A model generated the notes under the pieces. The model ran no database searches and was not told where the DNA came from. It was given only the letters and a program-made list of their open reading frames with translations. From Oscillatoriales cyanobacterium M59_W2019_021 (GTDB lineage: Bacteria; Cyanobacteriota; Cyanobacteriia; Cyanobacteriales; Geitlerinemataceae), in the NCBI GenBank assembly GCA_015295945.1, contig DVED01000207.1, forward strand, positions 25,799-89,798: a DNA stretch of 64,000 nt. Direction: 5' to 3'. Within the stretch, counting starts at the first letter, position 1; every line of letters starts with the position of its first letter. Of the stretch, positions 47,097 through 56,473 are shown one piece after another. The position numbers were made by a program, and so were the translations under genes.

Positions 47097-47647
47097 AACA
47101 ACCTCGATCCCTCAGATCTCTACTTCACATTATCTGGGAACGGGGCGTTCGGCACAGGTGCGTTCCCCCGAACCGAACGAGTGGTTATTATGCGGTTGCG
47201 AGCGAGGCGAATCGACCCCCTTCCGCTGAAAATACGGGGGATTCTCGGTTTGATCGATCTGCGCGACTTGGGGTTTGTCGGCGCGATCATCCCACCCTGA
47301 AGAATTCCCAGCGATCGAAAGCTGCCGAAGTGGCGTGGGGATGCTGAGGATAGATCTTCCGAACTCGGGCATAGATTTTGGGGCGATTGAGAAGGATTGA
47401 GAGTTGGGGTCGGTGATTCCTTCAACACTATCGATCAATTCTACGCTCGAGTCAATCATGATGTGGTGGTTTGGTAAGCTCGATCGCAGCTTAGGGGCGT
47501 GCGATGTCACTAGAATGGGCGATCGAGATCTCAATTGCACCGGACGGCGATCGCAGCCAAGTTTACGGTAAATCGCAATACTAGACCCATTCAATGACTA
47601 AGCTAAAAAGAAACTCCACAATCGCACTTAAAGCATCTATATATCTT
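47097..47647. other. Intergenic region with no supported gene
   Basis: About 550 bases upstream of cysH. A 154-codon minus-strand frame (47130-47594) has irregular composition, many Ser/Arg/Pro residues and no motif, and is not called. Promoter for cysH is expected here. No hairpin with T-run noticed. Confidence 0.45.
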
Positions 47648-47845
47648 ATGACTGATTCTAACACTCATATCCAGTCCGGAATCAATGGGGGGCGGCTCTC
47701 TGCCAGCAGACTCGAGCGGCTTTTGCACTGGATGCACCTCGCTCAAAAAGCCACTCCACCCCCCAGGCTGTCCGCCGAACAACTCTCGGATTTGCTAGCT
47801 CACCTGAGTCCCGGAGACGATCGAGCCGAACAAACTTCCACTTAA
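47648..47845 (+). CDS. Small hypothetical protein
   Basis: A possible 65-residue protein starting at ATG 47648. The frame is open from 47594. It is polar, with one predicted helix (SASRLERLLHWMHLAQKA) and a second (LSAEQLSDLLAHLSP). No family recognised and the ribosome site is weak, so existence is uncertain. Confidence 0.4.
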   Translation: MTDSNTHIQSGINGGRLSASRLERLLHWMHLAQKATPPPRLSAEQLSDLLAHLSPGDDRAEQTST

Positions 47846-47995
47846 ACCCCATTAAACCCATTAAAATCGACCGCAACCACCCTGCGAAGGAGCAAGATTT
47901 GCGGTCAGTGAGTTGGGAAACTCGTTTTGAACTGAGATGGCGCTCGGAGAAGTTTCCTTCGCCCGTCGAGAAAGAAGAGTTAACGGCTAAGCACT

Positions 47996-48820
47996 CTATT
48001 TTCCATGAGATCCAAAGAGTTCGGTTTTGGGATGGCGATTGCCGCGTTTGAGCCAAAAATAACCCACTCCAACCACTCCACCCAAACCGATGAGGGAAGG
48101 GAGCAGAACGCCCGAAGGAAAAGCATCTGCACCGACAGACTCTTCCCGATCGGTCATCGAGTCCGGTAAACTTGCCAAGCGGGACGATTGAGAGGGAGAT
48201 GCCACCGTGACGGGAACCGGAACCACCGTCATCTTGTCTTTGACAGAGAAGAGCGGTTGAGGTTCGGGTTGCAGTTGAGACGAGACCGCTCGAGCCACAG
48301 CCATTGAGGGTTCGGCAGGCGCGCGACGGGTTTCAGGGTCTAAGATGTTCGGCAGAAGATTCGGAGAGATTTCACTGTTCCCTCCATCCCCCAGCCCGGA
48401 ATGAGAGGTTTCGGAACCCTCGGCAAGCATCGGAGAATTGGGATCTTCGATGGTAATTCCATCCGACCAGCTTTCGCCTTCCCACAGTTTTTGCGTGGGG
48501 GTCACGGCAACGGAATGACCGCGATCGGCACTCGACGCACTGCTGCTGGAGGCAGAACCGGACGGGGCAGGGCTACTGGTCTGCGGGCTGGACTTTCTGA
48601 CGTAGGCTTGAGTCGTATTGGATTTCTTGACTTGGGTTTTCCAAGCCGACCAACTCTCGGAGTCGGTGAGAGAAACTTCTGGCACGTACGTAACGTCAAT
48701 GTGTGCGATGGCACTTTCAGATGGGCTGGCGTTCGTCCATCTAGAATCGGGCAGGAGATTTTTCCAATTCCATAAAATCAAAGCGAATACAAGGGATACG
48801 GTTAGTTCTAGCTTAGTCAC
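47996..48820 (-). CDS. Exported Ser/Pro-rich protein with C-terminal membrane anchor
   Basis: The 274-residue protein starts at GTG 48820, with AAGGAG eight bases upstream. The N-terminal hydrophobic helix (about 5-20, LTVSLVFALILWNW) is a signal anchor. A long low-complexity region rich in Ser, Pro, Ala and Glu follows (about 75-220). A C-terminal hydrophobic helix (GVLLPSLIGLGGVVGVGYFW) precedes a basic tail. The layout suggests a surface or envelope protein. No family is recognised. Confidence 0.62.
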   Translation of the reverse strand: MTKLELTVSLVFALILWNWKNLLPDSRWTNASPSESAIAHIDVTYVPEVSLTDSESWSAWKTQVKKSNTTQAYVRKSSPQTSSPAPSGSASSSSASSADRGHSVAVTPTQKLWEGESWSDGITIEDPNSPMLAEGSETSHSGLGDGGNSEISPNLLPNILDPETRRAPAEPSMAVARAVSSQLQPEPQPLFSVKDKMTVVPVPVTVASPSQSSRLASLPDSMTDREESVGADAFPSGVLLPSLIGLGGVVGVGYFWLKRGNRHPKTELFGSHGK

Positions 48821-49152
48821 GATCGGACTCCTTACCGAATTGGCGATCGATTGGGGGATCGAACAATCTACTTTGTTGCAAGTCTTAATTCAGTAAAAAC
48901 ACTGAGAAAGAATAAATTAAAATCTAAGTGTCCGAACAAATACTGAACCTGCGATCCACTATAAGCTGACTATCGAGGACTGGCAACCCGATCAAAGTTT
49001 AGATCCGCTTAATTTTCAGGCTGATTCGCCCAAAAAAAACACCTCTATCTCCTTTTGGGATAGAGGTTTGGCGATTTTGATAATTTAACGGAAAAAGGGG
49101 TAGGCTTTTTGCTATCTTGTAAGTAAATATACGGAATTCATGAAGCTCGACC
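48821..49152. other. Intergenic region containing a terminator
   Basis: About 330 bases between two minus-strand genes. It holds the terminator at 49033-49067 and a moderately AT-rich stretch near 48890-48930 that may be the promoter of the GTG-start gene at 48820. Confidence 0.6.
49033..49067 (-). terminator. Terminator of the DUF1517 gene
   Basis: Arms ACCTCTATC (49041-49049) and GATAGAGGT (49059-49067) form a perfect 9-bp stem. On the minus strand a run of eight T residues follows within a base. It lies 86 bases after the stop codon of the gene at 49153. Confidence 0.87.
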
Positions 49153-50538
49153 CTAACCGATCGGCATCATATCCGCGTATTGGGTCAATAGTTCGTCATA
49201 ACTGAGACTATCGGTTGACACTTGAGGACTCCACAACAACTCGAAGACTGCCAGGTAGCTGGGAGGAATGGCGGCTAGCGTCTCCAGCGCGTGTTTGAGA
49301 TCCTCTGCCGAATACACCGGATCGAATAAGGGGCGATCGTCTTCCGTTGCCACCAATAATGTCACCACGATATACTCGGCGGGATCTCGATCGGGACTGA
49401 CAGAAATCGAGCGATCCCGGACGCGATCGTTAACGCGACTGAAGCTTTCCACGCCAAACTTACTGCGCTCGGCGATCGAAATCTGCTCGAACAGCCGTTT
49501 GGCAGCCTCTCGATTCCCCACCGTTTGCGAGACCGATCGCACGTGACTCCAATACTCCGGTTTTCGCAACAGAGCCAGCGCGGTTTCCTGCAAGAATTCG
49601 CTCAGACCTTCCGGTGTATCTAAATCCGCTTCGAGACCGAGATCGGTCAATTCCGCTTGAATATCGCGAGCTTCTGCCAATAGCGCCACTTGCAGCTGCG
49701 TCACGGTGACGGTATCGTTCGCCAGTTCCGCAGCCGAACCCGGAGCAGCCGATCGCTTGCCGCGTTGGGATAAAAGATACCACAGTAAGAACACTCCGAC
49801 CCCGACAACCAGCAAGAAAACGACAAATCCCCACGGAAATCCGTCCTCTTCCGCTTCTGTGGAGATTGTTGAAGCGGGAGCCGTAGATGAATTGGGAACG
49901 GTGGTAGAGTTAGTCGGACTTTGACCGGGTGCGGCAGAATTACTGGATGGAACCGGTTGTACTGGCGTCCCTCCCGGAATGTAGGGTGCGGGATTTTGTT
50001 GGGGATAAGGATTTTGCTGGCGATAGGGATACTCGTCGTCATCGTCATCCCCGATTTCGATCTCGATTTCGGGATTGATATAGATCGGTCGAGACGGCGT
50101 ATATTCTCGTGAGGGATAGCTGGGTTGAGAGGAAGGGTAAGACGGACTCGTCGGCTTGGGAGTTGGTGCAGAACTCGGTGCGGGAGCGGGTTTGCGATTC
50201 TCCTGTGGAGACGCTTCGCGATTCTCCTGTGGAGACGCTTCGCGATCAAAGGAACCCCCGCGCACTCGTCCTCCCGTATTGCCACTGCTACTCGAAGGTG
50301 TAGAAGAACGGCTACCGGAAGAAGATTTAGAAGAACTCGACGACGAACGACTGCTACTCGATGACGATCTTGAAGAACTCGACGACGAACGACTCGAAGA
50401 TCCGCCACCCCGACTTTTTGCCTGAGCGCTAGAAACGTTCAACCATTCGCTGATCTCTGACGGGGTGGGATCGATCGTTAATTGCGCGAAACAGAGAAAA
50501 GCCGTTGCAAAAATGAACCAGCGCTGAAATTTCAACAT
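49153..50538 (-). CDS. DUF1517 family protein with Ser-rich region
   Basis: The 461-residue protein begins with a hydrophobic signal segment (about 5-22, plus an AQA site near 38-40). A Ser/Arg-rich tract (40-85), a proline-rich linker and a membrane helix (about 238-258, GFVVFLLVVGVGVFLLWYLL) follow. The C-terminal part (270-461) matches DUF1517, a family shared by cyanobacteria and plants, with VTVTQLQVALLAEARDIQAEL and the ending DELLTQYADMMPIG. Two identical EASPQENR units at about 101-116 derive from a duplicated 24-base repeat. Role unknown. Confidence 0.85.
   Translation of the reverse strand: MLKFQRWFIFATAFLCFAQLTIDPTPSEISEWLNVSSAQAKSRGGGSSSRSSSSSSRSSSSSSRSSSSSSKSSSGSRSSTPSSSSGNTGGRVRGGSFDREASPQENREASPQENRKPAPAPSSAPTPKPTSPSYPSSQPSYPSREYTPSRPIYINPEIEIEIGDDDDDEYPYRQQNPYPQQNPAPYIPGGTPVQPVPSSNSAAPGQSPTNSTTVPNSSTAPASTISTEAEEDGFPWGFVVFLLVVGVGVFLLWYLLSQRGKRSAAPGSAAELANDTVTVTQLQVALLAEARDIQAELTDLGLEADLDTPEGLSEFLQETALALLRKPEYWSHVRSVSQTVGNREAAKRLFEQISIAERSKFGVESFSRVNDRVRDRSISVSPDRDPAEYIVVTLLVATEDDRPLFDPVYSAEDLKHALETLAAIPPSYLAVFELLWSPQVSTDSLSYDELLTQYADMMPIG
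50202..50247. repeat. 24-base direct duplication within coding sequence
   Basis: Two adjacent copies of a unit containing TTCTCCTGTGGAGACGCTTC code for EASPQENR twice in the DUF1517 protein. Each unit has the GAGACGCTTCGCGA motif widely repeated in cyanobacterial spacers. Related spacer motifs occur near 58709 and 62440. Confidence 0.75.
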
Positions 50539-50757
50539 AAGACGTTGCGAGACAATAAAGTCAGGTACGGAAGAGAATCAACTCGATCGAGGTATGCGTT
50601 AGGGAAGAGCCGATCGAGTATCTGCTATTGTGTTGTCAGGAGTTGGCGCGGTTAATTCCGCAATTTGTCATCAAACTTTACGTCGAAGCCACTCGCGTAG
50701 CGACTCCGAAGTGAGTATCGTCCCATCCGAACCACAGCCCCAAAGGAAACGATCGCC

Positions 50758-51471
50758 CTAACCTTTTGAGGGGTTTGTCCCCTCTTCTTCCAGGTTAGCA
50801 TCGGTCAACAGGTCGGGGCGGCGATCGCGCGTGCGTTGAAGCTGCTGCTGTCTGCGCCATCGGGCAATTTCCGCGTGATTTCCCGACAACAAAACTTCAG
50901 GAACTTTATAGCCTCGAAATTCCGCCGGACGGGTGTAGTGGGGATAGTCCAACAATCCATCCTCAAAACTTTCCGCCGCTAAAGATTCCGACTTCCCCAC
51001 CGTTCCCGGTAGCAAGCGCACCACTCCGTTCAATAACGCTAGCGCTGGAATTTCCCCCCCCGTCAGGACGAAATCCCCGAGAGAGACCTCTTGCGTCACT
51101 AAATTCATCACCCGTTCGTCAATGCCTTCGTAGTGACCGCAGAGCAACACCAATTGGTCGAAATTCGTTGCCAGTTTCCACAGCAAATCGCGATCCATCC
51201 GCCGACCTTGAGGAGATAGGTAAATGACCTCGCGACGATCGAGAATCGGTAGCGATTCGATCGCCGCAAACAGCGGTTCCGGCTTCATCACCATCCCCAC
51301 CCCACCTCCATAGGGTTCGTCATCTACCCGGCGGTGCTTGTCGATCGTAAAATTGCGGGGATTCGTCAGATGAACGCTGGCTATCTCCTTCGCCAACGCT
51401 TTTCCCAACAATCCCGAACTCAACGGACTGCTAAAAAAATCTGGAAATAACGTAACAATATCAAAGCGCAT
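50758..51471 (-). CDS. trmD: tRNA (guanine-N1)-methyltransferase
   Basis: TrmD makes m1G37 in tRNAs reading CNN-type codons, using SAM, and so prevents frameshifting. The 237-residue product begins MRFDIVTLFPDFF. It has the trefoil-knot motifs LVLLCGHYEGIDERV, EVSLGDFVLTGGEIPAL and LLDYPHYTRPAEF, and the C-terminal VLLSGNHAEIARWRR. Length is normal. It is divergent from rpsB, not linked to rplS as in many bacteria. Confidence 0.96.
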   Translation of the reverse strand: MRFDIVTLFPDFFSSPLSSGLLGKALAKEIASVHLTNPRNFTIDKHRRVDDEPYGGGVGMVMKPEPLFAAIESLPILDRREVIYLSPQGRRMDRDLLWKLATNFDQLVLLCGHYEGIDERVMNLVTQEVSLGDFVLTGGEIPALALLNGVVRLLPGTVGKSESLAAESFEDGLLDYPHYTRPAEFRGYKVPEVLLSGNHAEIARWRRQQQLQRTRDRRPDLLTDANLEEEGTNPSKG

Positions 51472-51636
51472 TAAATTAGTTAGTGGTCATTGGTCATTGG
51501 TCATTTGGAGTTTGGGGTTTGGGGTTGGTAATTGCTAGTTGCTAGTTGCTAGTTGCTAGCTACTTTCTCCCCCTGCTCTCTTTCCCCTCCCGAACACCTC
51601 AATATGCTACCCTAGGAAAGTTGTCTAATCTCGCAC

Positions 51637-51716
51637 ATCCAGGGTCTCGGGTGTTTCCCAGCGCGGAAATCCACCTGGATGGAGGATTAACCCGAAATAG
51701 GAGTTCGATCGAACCT
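51637..51716 (+). promoter_or_regulatory. Possible structured rpsB leader
   Basis: ATCCAGG (51637-51643) and CCTGGAT (51674-51680) form a 7-bp stem just ahead of GGAGGA and GGAG sites in the rpsB 5' region. Autoregulation of rpsB by S2 is known in other bacteria. Whether this stem is an S2 target is inference. Confidence 0.35.
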
Positions 51717-52556
51717 ATGCCAGTTGTTTCATTGGCTCAATTGTTAGAGTCTGGGGTTCACTTCGGGCATCAAACCCGGCGGTGGAATCCCAAGATGTCT
51801 CAGTACATTTTCACCGATCGCAACGGCGTCCACATCATCGACTTGGTGCAAACCGCCCAGTTGATGGAAGAAGCGTATGAATATATGCGATCGGCTGCCG
51901 AAGCTGGGAAAAAAGTTTTATTTGTCGGTACGAAGCGTCAAGCAGCGGGAATTATCGCCCAAGAAGCGAGCCGTTGCGGGGCATATTACGTCAATCAGCG
52001 CTGGTTGGGGGGAATGCTCACCAACTGGACGACGATCAAGAGTCGGGTTGATCGCCTGAAAGAACTCGAGTCGATGGAATCGTCGGGTGCGTTGGACTTG
52101 CGACCCAAAAAAGAAGCGTCCATGCTGCGCCGGGAACTGAGCAAACTTCAGAAATACCTAGGCGGCATCAAAGCCATGCGCAAACTGCCGGACATCGTGG
52201 CGATCGTCGATCAGCGACGGGAGTATAATGCCGTGCAGGAATGTCAAAAGTTGGGAATTCCGATCGTCGCCATGTTGGATACCAACTGCGATCCCGACAC
52301 GGTAGACGTTCCCATTCCGGCAAACGATGATGCCATCCGATCGATTAAATTAATACTGGGTAAACTAGCCGACGCGATCTACGAAGGTCGTCACGGTCAA
52401 CTCGATTCCCTGTCTGAAGAAGACTACGACGATTACAGCGCCGAAGACTACGAAGACGAGGAATTTGAGGAGGAAGAAGCGGCGGTTGACGAAAGCGAAA
52501 GCGAAAGCGAAAGCGAAAGCGAAAGCGACGATACCAGTCCCGACGAAGAGGAATAA
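51717..52556 (+). CDS. rpsB: 30S ribosomal protein S2
   Basis: S2 (279 residues from ATG 51717) binds the 30S platform late in assembly. Family marks are [49 protein letters not shown] and [19 protein letters not shown]. The C-terminus is extended and very acidic (about 232-279), ending in six ES dipeptides followed by DDTSPDEEE. That tail exceeds the usual S2 core. The frame is open upstream to 51546, but ATG 51717 matches the family start. tsf follows by 18 bases. Confidence 0.97.
   Translation: MPVVSLAQLLESGVHFGHQTRRWNPKMSQYIFTDRNGVHIIDLVQTAQLMEEAYEYMRSAAEAGKKVLFVGTKRQAAGIIAQEASRCGAYYVNQRWLGGMLTNWTTIKSRVDRLKELESMESSGALDLRPKKEASMLRRELSKLQKYLGGIKAMRKLPDIVAIVDQRREYNAVQECQKLGIPIVAMLDTNCDPDTVDVPIPANDDAIRSIKLILGKLADAIYEGRHGQLDSLSEEDYDDYSAEDYEDEEFEEEEAAVDESESESESESESDDTSPDEEE
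52491..52526 (+). repeat. GAAAGC hexanucleotide microsatellite in rpsB
   Basis: Six perfect tandem GAAAGC units code for (Glu-Ser)6 in the S2 tail. Copy number changes would keep the frame. Confidence 0.95.
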
Positions 52557-52574
52557 AGAGGAGCCAAAGTCAAG

Positions 52575-53234
52575 ATGGCAGAAATCTCAGCAAAATTGGT
52601 TAAAGAACTGCGCGAAAAAACGGGCGCAGGGATGATGGACTGCAAAAAAGCCCTGGCAGAAAATGCTGGGGATATGGAAAAAGCCGCAGAATGGTTGCGG
52701 AAAAAAGGCATTGCCTCTGCCGACAAGAAAGAAGGTCGCGTGGCGGCTGAAGGCTTGGTCGGCAGTTACATCCACACCGGCGGTCGCGTCGGCGTGATGG
52801 TGGAAGTGAACTGCGAAACGGACTTCGTAGCGCGGCGGGAAGAATTCCAACAACTGGTGCGCAATGTTGCCATGCAAGTGGCAGCCTGCCCCAACGTGGA
52901 GTACGTCAGCGTTAACGATATCCCGGCGGAGTTTGTCGAGAAAGAAAAGTCCATTGAGATGGGTCGAGAAGATTTGGCGAAAAAGCCCGAAAACGTGCGG
53001 GAAAAAATCGTCCAAGGTCGAATTGAAAAGCGATTGAAAGAGCTATCGCTGCTGGATCAGCCCTACATCCGCGATCAAAATATCACGGTAGAAGAGTTGG
53101 TCAAGCAAACGTCGGGACAAATTGGCGAGAAAATTCAGGTGCGTCGCTTTGTTCGTTTCGTTCTCGGCGAAGGAATCGAAAAGAAAGAAGTCAACTTTGC
53201 CGAAGAAGTTGCCGCCCAAACTGGGAAAAAGTAA
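52575..53234 (+). CDS. tsf: Elongation factor Ts
   Basis: EF-Ts exchanges GDP for GTP on EF-Tu. The 219-residue product has [22 protein letters not shown], the [14 protein letters not shown] [33 protein letters not shown] and the C-terminal [18 protein letters not shown]. The length is that of the short cyanobacterial/chloroplast form. It forms an operon with rpsB and has a good ribosome site (AGAGGAG). Confidence 0.97.
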   Translation: MAEISAKLVKELREKTGAGMMDCKKALAENAGDMEKAAEWLRKKGIASADKKEGRVAAEGLVGSYIHTGGRVGVMVEVNCETDFVARREEFQQLVRNVAMQVAACPNVEYVSVNDIPAEFVEKEKSIEMGREDLAKKPENVREKIVQGRIEKRLKELSLLDQPYIRDQNITVEELVKQTSGQIGEKIQVRRFVRFVLGEGIEKKEVNFAEEVAAQTGKK

Positions 53235-53251
53235 AGTTAGCTTTCAGCGAT

Positions 53252-53401
53252 TAGGGCGTGTTTTCAAAGTCAAAAATCGGGTGTAGGGGCGTAGGCGAAG
53301 CCAGCGAAGAGTCCACTTAGCATTTGGGCGATAAATCCTCCAAACACCCAGGATCTACAGTCCAAATGCTTCGCCTTCCAGTAGTTTGAAAACACACCCT
53401 A
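53252..53401. mobile_element. 150-bp MITE with TAGGGYGTGTTTTCAAA inverted ends
   Basis: The left end TAGGGCGTGTTTTCAAA (53252-53268) and right end TTTGAAAACACACCCTA (53385-53401) are inverted repeats with one mismatch. Internal arms also pair (GGCGAAGC/GCTTCGCC and AGCATTTGG/CCAAATGCT). There is no coding frame. TA at each edge could be the target duplication. A related fragment without ends lies at 63145-63191. It resembles a non-autonomous insertion element mobilised by a transposase encoded elsewhere. Confidence 0.82.
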
Positions 53402-53579
53402 GCCATTAGCTGTCAGTTAACAAAACGTAGCGAGTCCACCTTCTCGGCTGTCAGTACCCAGCTAAATGCTGACGGCTGAGTGCTGAAAATGACCTGCAAG
53501 TGCAGAAGTTCGGATGTTTTCGGACTTCTGCAATTTTAGTTTTTGGAATGCTGTCTTCAACCTTAAAATTTGCAAGATT
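53402..53579. other. Spacer between the MITE and the next gene
   Basis: Contains direct word repeats of the TAGCTGTCAGTTAAC / GGCTGTCAGTACCCAGC kind and a GCTGACGGCTGAGTGCTG stretch. No gene seen. Confidence 0.5.
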
Positions 53580-54431
53580 ATGGCAGGAGCTTTAGATCGG
53601 ATCGAGCGAGATGTCGCGGCACTCGAAGAAGCGATCGCCACGATTGCCACCGAGTTTGATCGCGCTTACGCCAGCTACCGAGAAATCTTGGGTCGAGCTG
53701 CCCGACAGCAACTCATTCTGGCGTGTTTTCACATTTGTACCCAAGCGTACCCGGAATCGTTTCTGAAATTGAATTTCAGCCAACGAGAGCACCTTCAGCA
53801 AAAGATTCGTCAAATCGCGGATTGGGGGAAGCAGGAATTAGAGCAGCTCGGAGGTGGCATCCACTCCGAGCTGCAGGCAGATGAGACCCCGACAGCAACA
53901 GACCCCTTTCCAGAGGAGTTGGTTGATACCGACTCGATGCTGTCATTGCCGACGCCGAACGAACCCTTTGAGGAGGACGATTCTTCCCTGAGTCCTCCCG
54001 AACGGGTAATGAGTTGGCAGCAACAGATGGAAATGGCGATCGCCCAAATCTTACAAACCCTGTCCGATCGCGCCAATCGCTTGTTACAGCAATCGGGCAT
54101 CCTCACCGAGCGGTTACCCGCCACGATTCTCGAAGCAGCGAAAGCGGAAGGTCTCGATGCGGTGGGCGGCGTGCCGAACTTACTCAATTTGACCATCGAA
54201 ACCGAAAATGCCGAAAATCCCGATCTCCCCAATGTCACCCACATCGTGGCAATTAACCTGCGCTTAGCAGAAATCGAACTCGCCGAACCCAATTGCAGCG
54301 CTTGGCGCACCCAAATTCGCCAGCTTTCCCACCGATTGAAGAGTTTGGCGCAGCAGTACGAGCGCAAGCGCAACGAGCAAGCTGTCGCTCAAGCGGAATC
54401 GGCATGGCGATCAAGTTGGTTCGACGGGTAA
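53580..54431 (+). CDS. Hypothetical helical protein
   Basis: A 283-residue acidic protein starting at ATG 53580; the frame extends to 53514 but without family-like sequence. The N-terminal half is helical (LDRIERDVAALEEAIATIAT; LILACFHICTQAYPESFLKL). An acidic, Pro/Ser-rich linker (about 105-150) leads to a second helical domain with MAIAQILQTLSDRANRLLQQ and a basic coiled C-terminus. No signal peptide or known motif. It resembles a cyanobacterial conserved protein of unknown function. Confidence 0.72.
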   Translation: MAGALDRIERDVAALEEAIATIATEFDRAYASYREILGRAARQQLILACFHICTQAYPESFLKLNFSQREHLQQKIRQIADWGKQELEQLGGGIHSELQADETPTATDPFPEELVDTDSMLSLPTPNEPFEEDDSSLSPPERVMSWQQQMEMAIAQILQTLSDRANRLLQQSGILTERLPATILEAAKAEGLDAVGGVPNLLNLTIETENAENPDLPNVTHIVAINLRLAEIELAEPNCSAWRTQIRQLSHRLKSLAQQYERKRNEQAVAQAESAWRSSWFDG

Positions 54432-54618
54432 ACGGCGAGGAGATCCCCAGAGCGGTCGATTTTGCGATCGCTTGTATGCGAACATAATAAGGTTGTCGGG
54501 CGATCGCCAGCCGGAATCCCCATCGGAAACACCGACGGGTTGCTGTTTCGTCTCGGCATTGTCCTGAAGAGATCGAATTGAAAAGATCCCCATTCCCAGA
54601 TCGTACTTGAGTTAAACA

Positions 54619-54858
54619 ATGATGAAAGTTGGAGATCGCGTTCGCGTTATTGAGTCTGTAATTGTCTACCACCACCCCGAACATCGCAATCAACCCTTCG
54701 ATCTCAAAGGCAGCGACGGAGAAATTGCCAGCATTCTCGAGGATTGGCAAGGCAGACCCATTAGCCCCAACTTGCCCGTTGTTGTCAAGTTTCGTCAGTT
54801 TAAAAAACCGCTAACCGCTCACTTCCGCCCCGAAGAGTTGGAGTGCCTGCCGGAATAG
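54619..54858 (+). CDS. ftrV: Ferredoxin-thioredoxin reductase, variable (alpha) subunit
   Basis: FtrV pairs with the catalytic Fe-S subunit FtrC to reduce thioredoxins with photosynthetic electrons. The 79-residue SH3-like protein shows KVGDRVRVIESVIVYHHPEHR, the DLKGSDGEI strand, WQGRPISPNLPVVVKF and the final HFRPEELECLPE. These match the family throughout. ftrC is not adjacent, as usual in cyanobacteria. Confidence 0.95.
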   Translation: MMKVGDRVRVIESVIVYHHPEHRNQPFDLKGSDGEIASILEDWQGRPISPNLPVVVKFRQFKKPLTAHFRPEELECLPE

Positions 54859-54960
54859 GCTGAGTAGTCCGGTTGGCAAGGGGAAAACTGTAGGTTGGGT
54901 TGGGCTGAGTCCGCAGATCCAATCTAGAGCAATCGCTACTTGGGTTAGGATGTGACGATC

Positions 54961-55063
54961 GGGAGAAGCATTTGCATCAACTTTGTGGGTTGGCGGACAA
55001 GAGGGTCGGGCAAATGCTTCTCCCCTACAGGAATTCGTCCTCATGAAAGTGGCAACGGCTATA
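54961..55063. repeat. Palindromic repeat with 15-bp inverted arms, copy 2
   Basis: GGGAGAAGCATTTGC (54961-54975) and GCAAATGCTTCTCCC (55010-55024) are perfect inverted repeats. They are followed by CTACAGGAATTCGTCC and GGCAACGGCTATA. The right part aligns with the element at 26790-26847, so both are members of one dispersed palindrome family. Confidence 0.75.
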
Positions 55064-55121
55064 CAAAATCCCGATCTCGATCGAGCGATCTCAATGTGGG
55101 GCAGGGTGAGTGATTTACCCA

Positions 55122-56153
55122 TTACCCATTCGACATTTGCTGTTTCTTTTCCTTCTTCAAATCCCGAGTTCCCAAAGCCGCCAGTTCCGCATCCATTAAG
55201 GTTTTCCCCGTCGCGGCTAGATATACATCGTCCAAACTGGGGCGAGATTGAGCGATGCTGAAGGTGGGCAATCCAATCTCTTGCAGCACGGTTTGAATGG
55301 TCAGCAAAGCGTTGTTTTCTCCTGCAACCACTAAATTGAGAGAATTGCCTTGAGCGGTGTTGAGGATGACTTCTTTGACGAAAGGCAAGTCTAAGAGGCG
55401 AGCTTTTGCTTTCTCGGCTTCGTCGTCAGGGGTAAATTCCCGAATTCGCAGCGTCACGCGATCGCCCCCGACTTTATCCTTGAGTTCCGATGGCGTTCCC
55501 ACATCGATAGTAACGCCTTTGTCGATGATGCCTACCCGATCGGCTAAGGCATCGATTTCTTCGAGATAATGACTGGTAATCAATACCGTCGTCCCGTTTT
55601 CCCGTAGTTTCCGCAGGAAATCCCACACGGCAATGCGGCTTTCGATGTCCAGTCCCACCGTCGGTTCGTCGAGTACCAGCACCTCCGGTTGGTGCAGCAA
55701 TCCCGCCGCCAGATCCAGACGCTTGCGCAATCCGCCGGAATAGGTTCCCGTCAATCGATCGGCGTAGTCTTGTAGGTCTAGTAAGCTTAAAACCTTATCG
55801 ATGCGATCGGCAATGGTGGCGCGGGGAATGTGGTAGAGTGCCGCTTGCAGTTGCAGCAATTCGCGTCCCGTGAGCATCTTATCGATCGCCACCTCTTGCG
55901 CCACGTATCCCAGCAGGCGGCGGGCGATTTTCGGTCGATCGATCGCGCTAATGCCGCAAACTTCCACCCGTCCCGCATCTGGCAAACTCAGGGTGCACAG
56001 GCAGCGAATGGTGGTGGTTTTACCCGCACCGTTGGGACCGAGCAAACCGAAGATCTCACCCGGTTCGATGGTGAAAGAAACATTCTCGACGGCTGTCGCG
56101 GAGCCGTAACGCTTTTGCAGATTTTCGACTAAAACGGCTGGAGCCATAATCAT
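55122..56153 (-). CDS. ABC-2 type transporter ATP-binding protein (DrrA-like)
   Basis: The 343-residue ATPase drives an ABC exporter. Walker A is GPNGAGKTTT, the signature YSGGLRKRLDLAAGLL and Walker B VLVLDEPTVGLD, followed by the switch TSHYLEE. The C-terminal extension (about 230-343) resembles daunorubicin-type (DrrA) ATPases. The start may be ATG 56153 or 56147; the frame is open to 56213. No permease gene is adjacent on the same strand, so its membrane partner must be elsewhere. Substrate unknown. Confidence 0.92.
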   Translation of the reverse strand: MIMAPAVLVENLQKRYGSATAVENVSFTIEPGEIFGLLGPNGAGKTTTIRCLCTLSLPDAGRVEVCGISAIDRPKIARRLLGYVAQEVAIDKMLTGRELLQLQAALYHIPRATIADRIDKVLSLLDLQDYADRLTGTYSGGLRKRLDLAAGLLHQPEVLVLDEPTVGLDIESRIAVWDFLRKLRENGTTVLITSHYLEEIDALADRVGIIDKGVTIDVGTPSELKDKVGGDRVTLRIREFTPDDEAEKAKARLLDLPFVKEVILNTAQGNSLNLVVAGENNALLTIQTVLQEIGLPTFSIAQSRPSLDDVYLAATGKTLMDAELAALGTRDLKKEKKQQMSNG

Positions 56154-56330
56154 GAGTGCGGTGCGAGACCGACAGATACCCTTTGTTAACAGATTGTAAT
56201 ACTTTTGGGGCAATTCGGGTATCGAGCAAGATCTTAGACAAGAATATACTCCAGCCTGTGGAATTCGCTAATTGTCCACCGAAGATGAAGCGAACTCAAG
56301 CACTTTGATTTTATGCTTTTTACTAAAACA

Positions 56331-56404
<74 letters not shown>

Positions 56405-56473
56405 GAACGGATAACTATCATAGCATAGGCTCGCTGAATTTTGCAAGCCTCCACCGCTACGAAGCCCGATCGC

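Noticed and set aside
47130..47594. 154-codon frame on the minus strand upstream of cysH
   Set aside because: Irregular Ser/Arg/Pro-rich translation without domain, signal or family resemblance; sits where the cysH promoter is expected.
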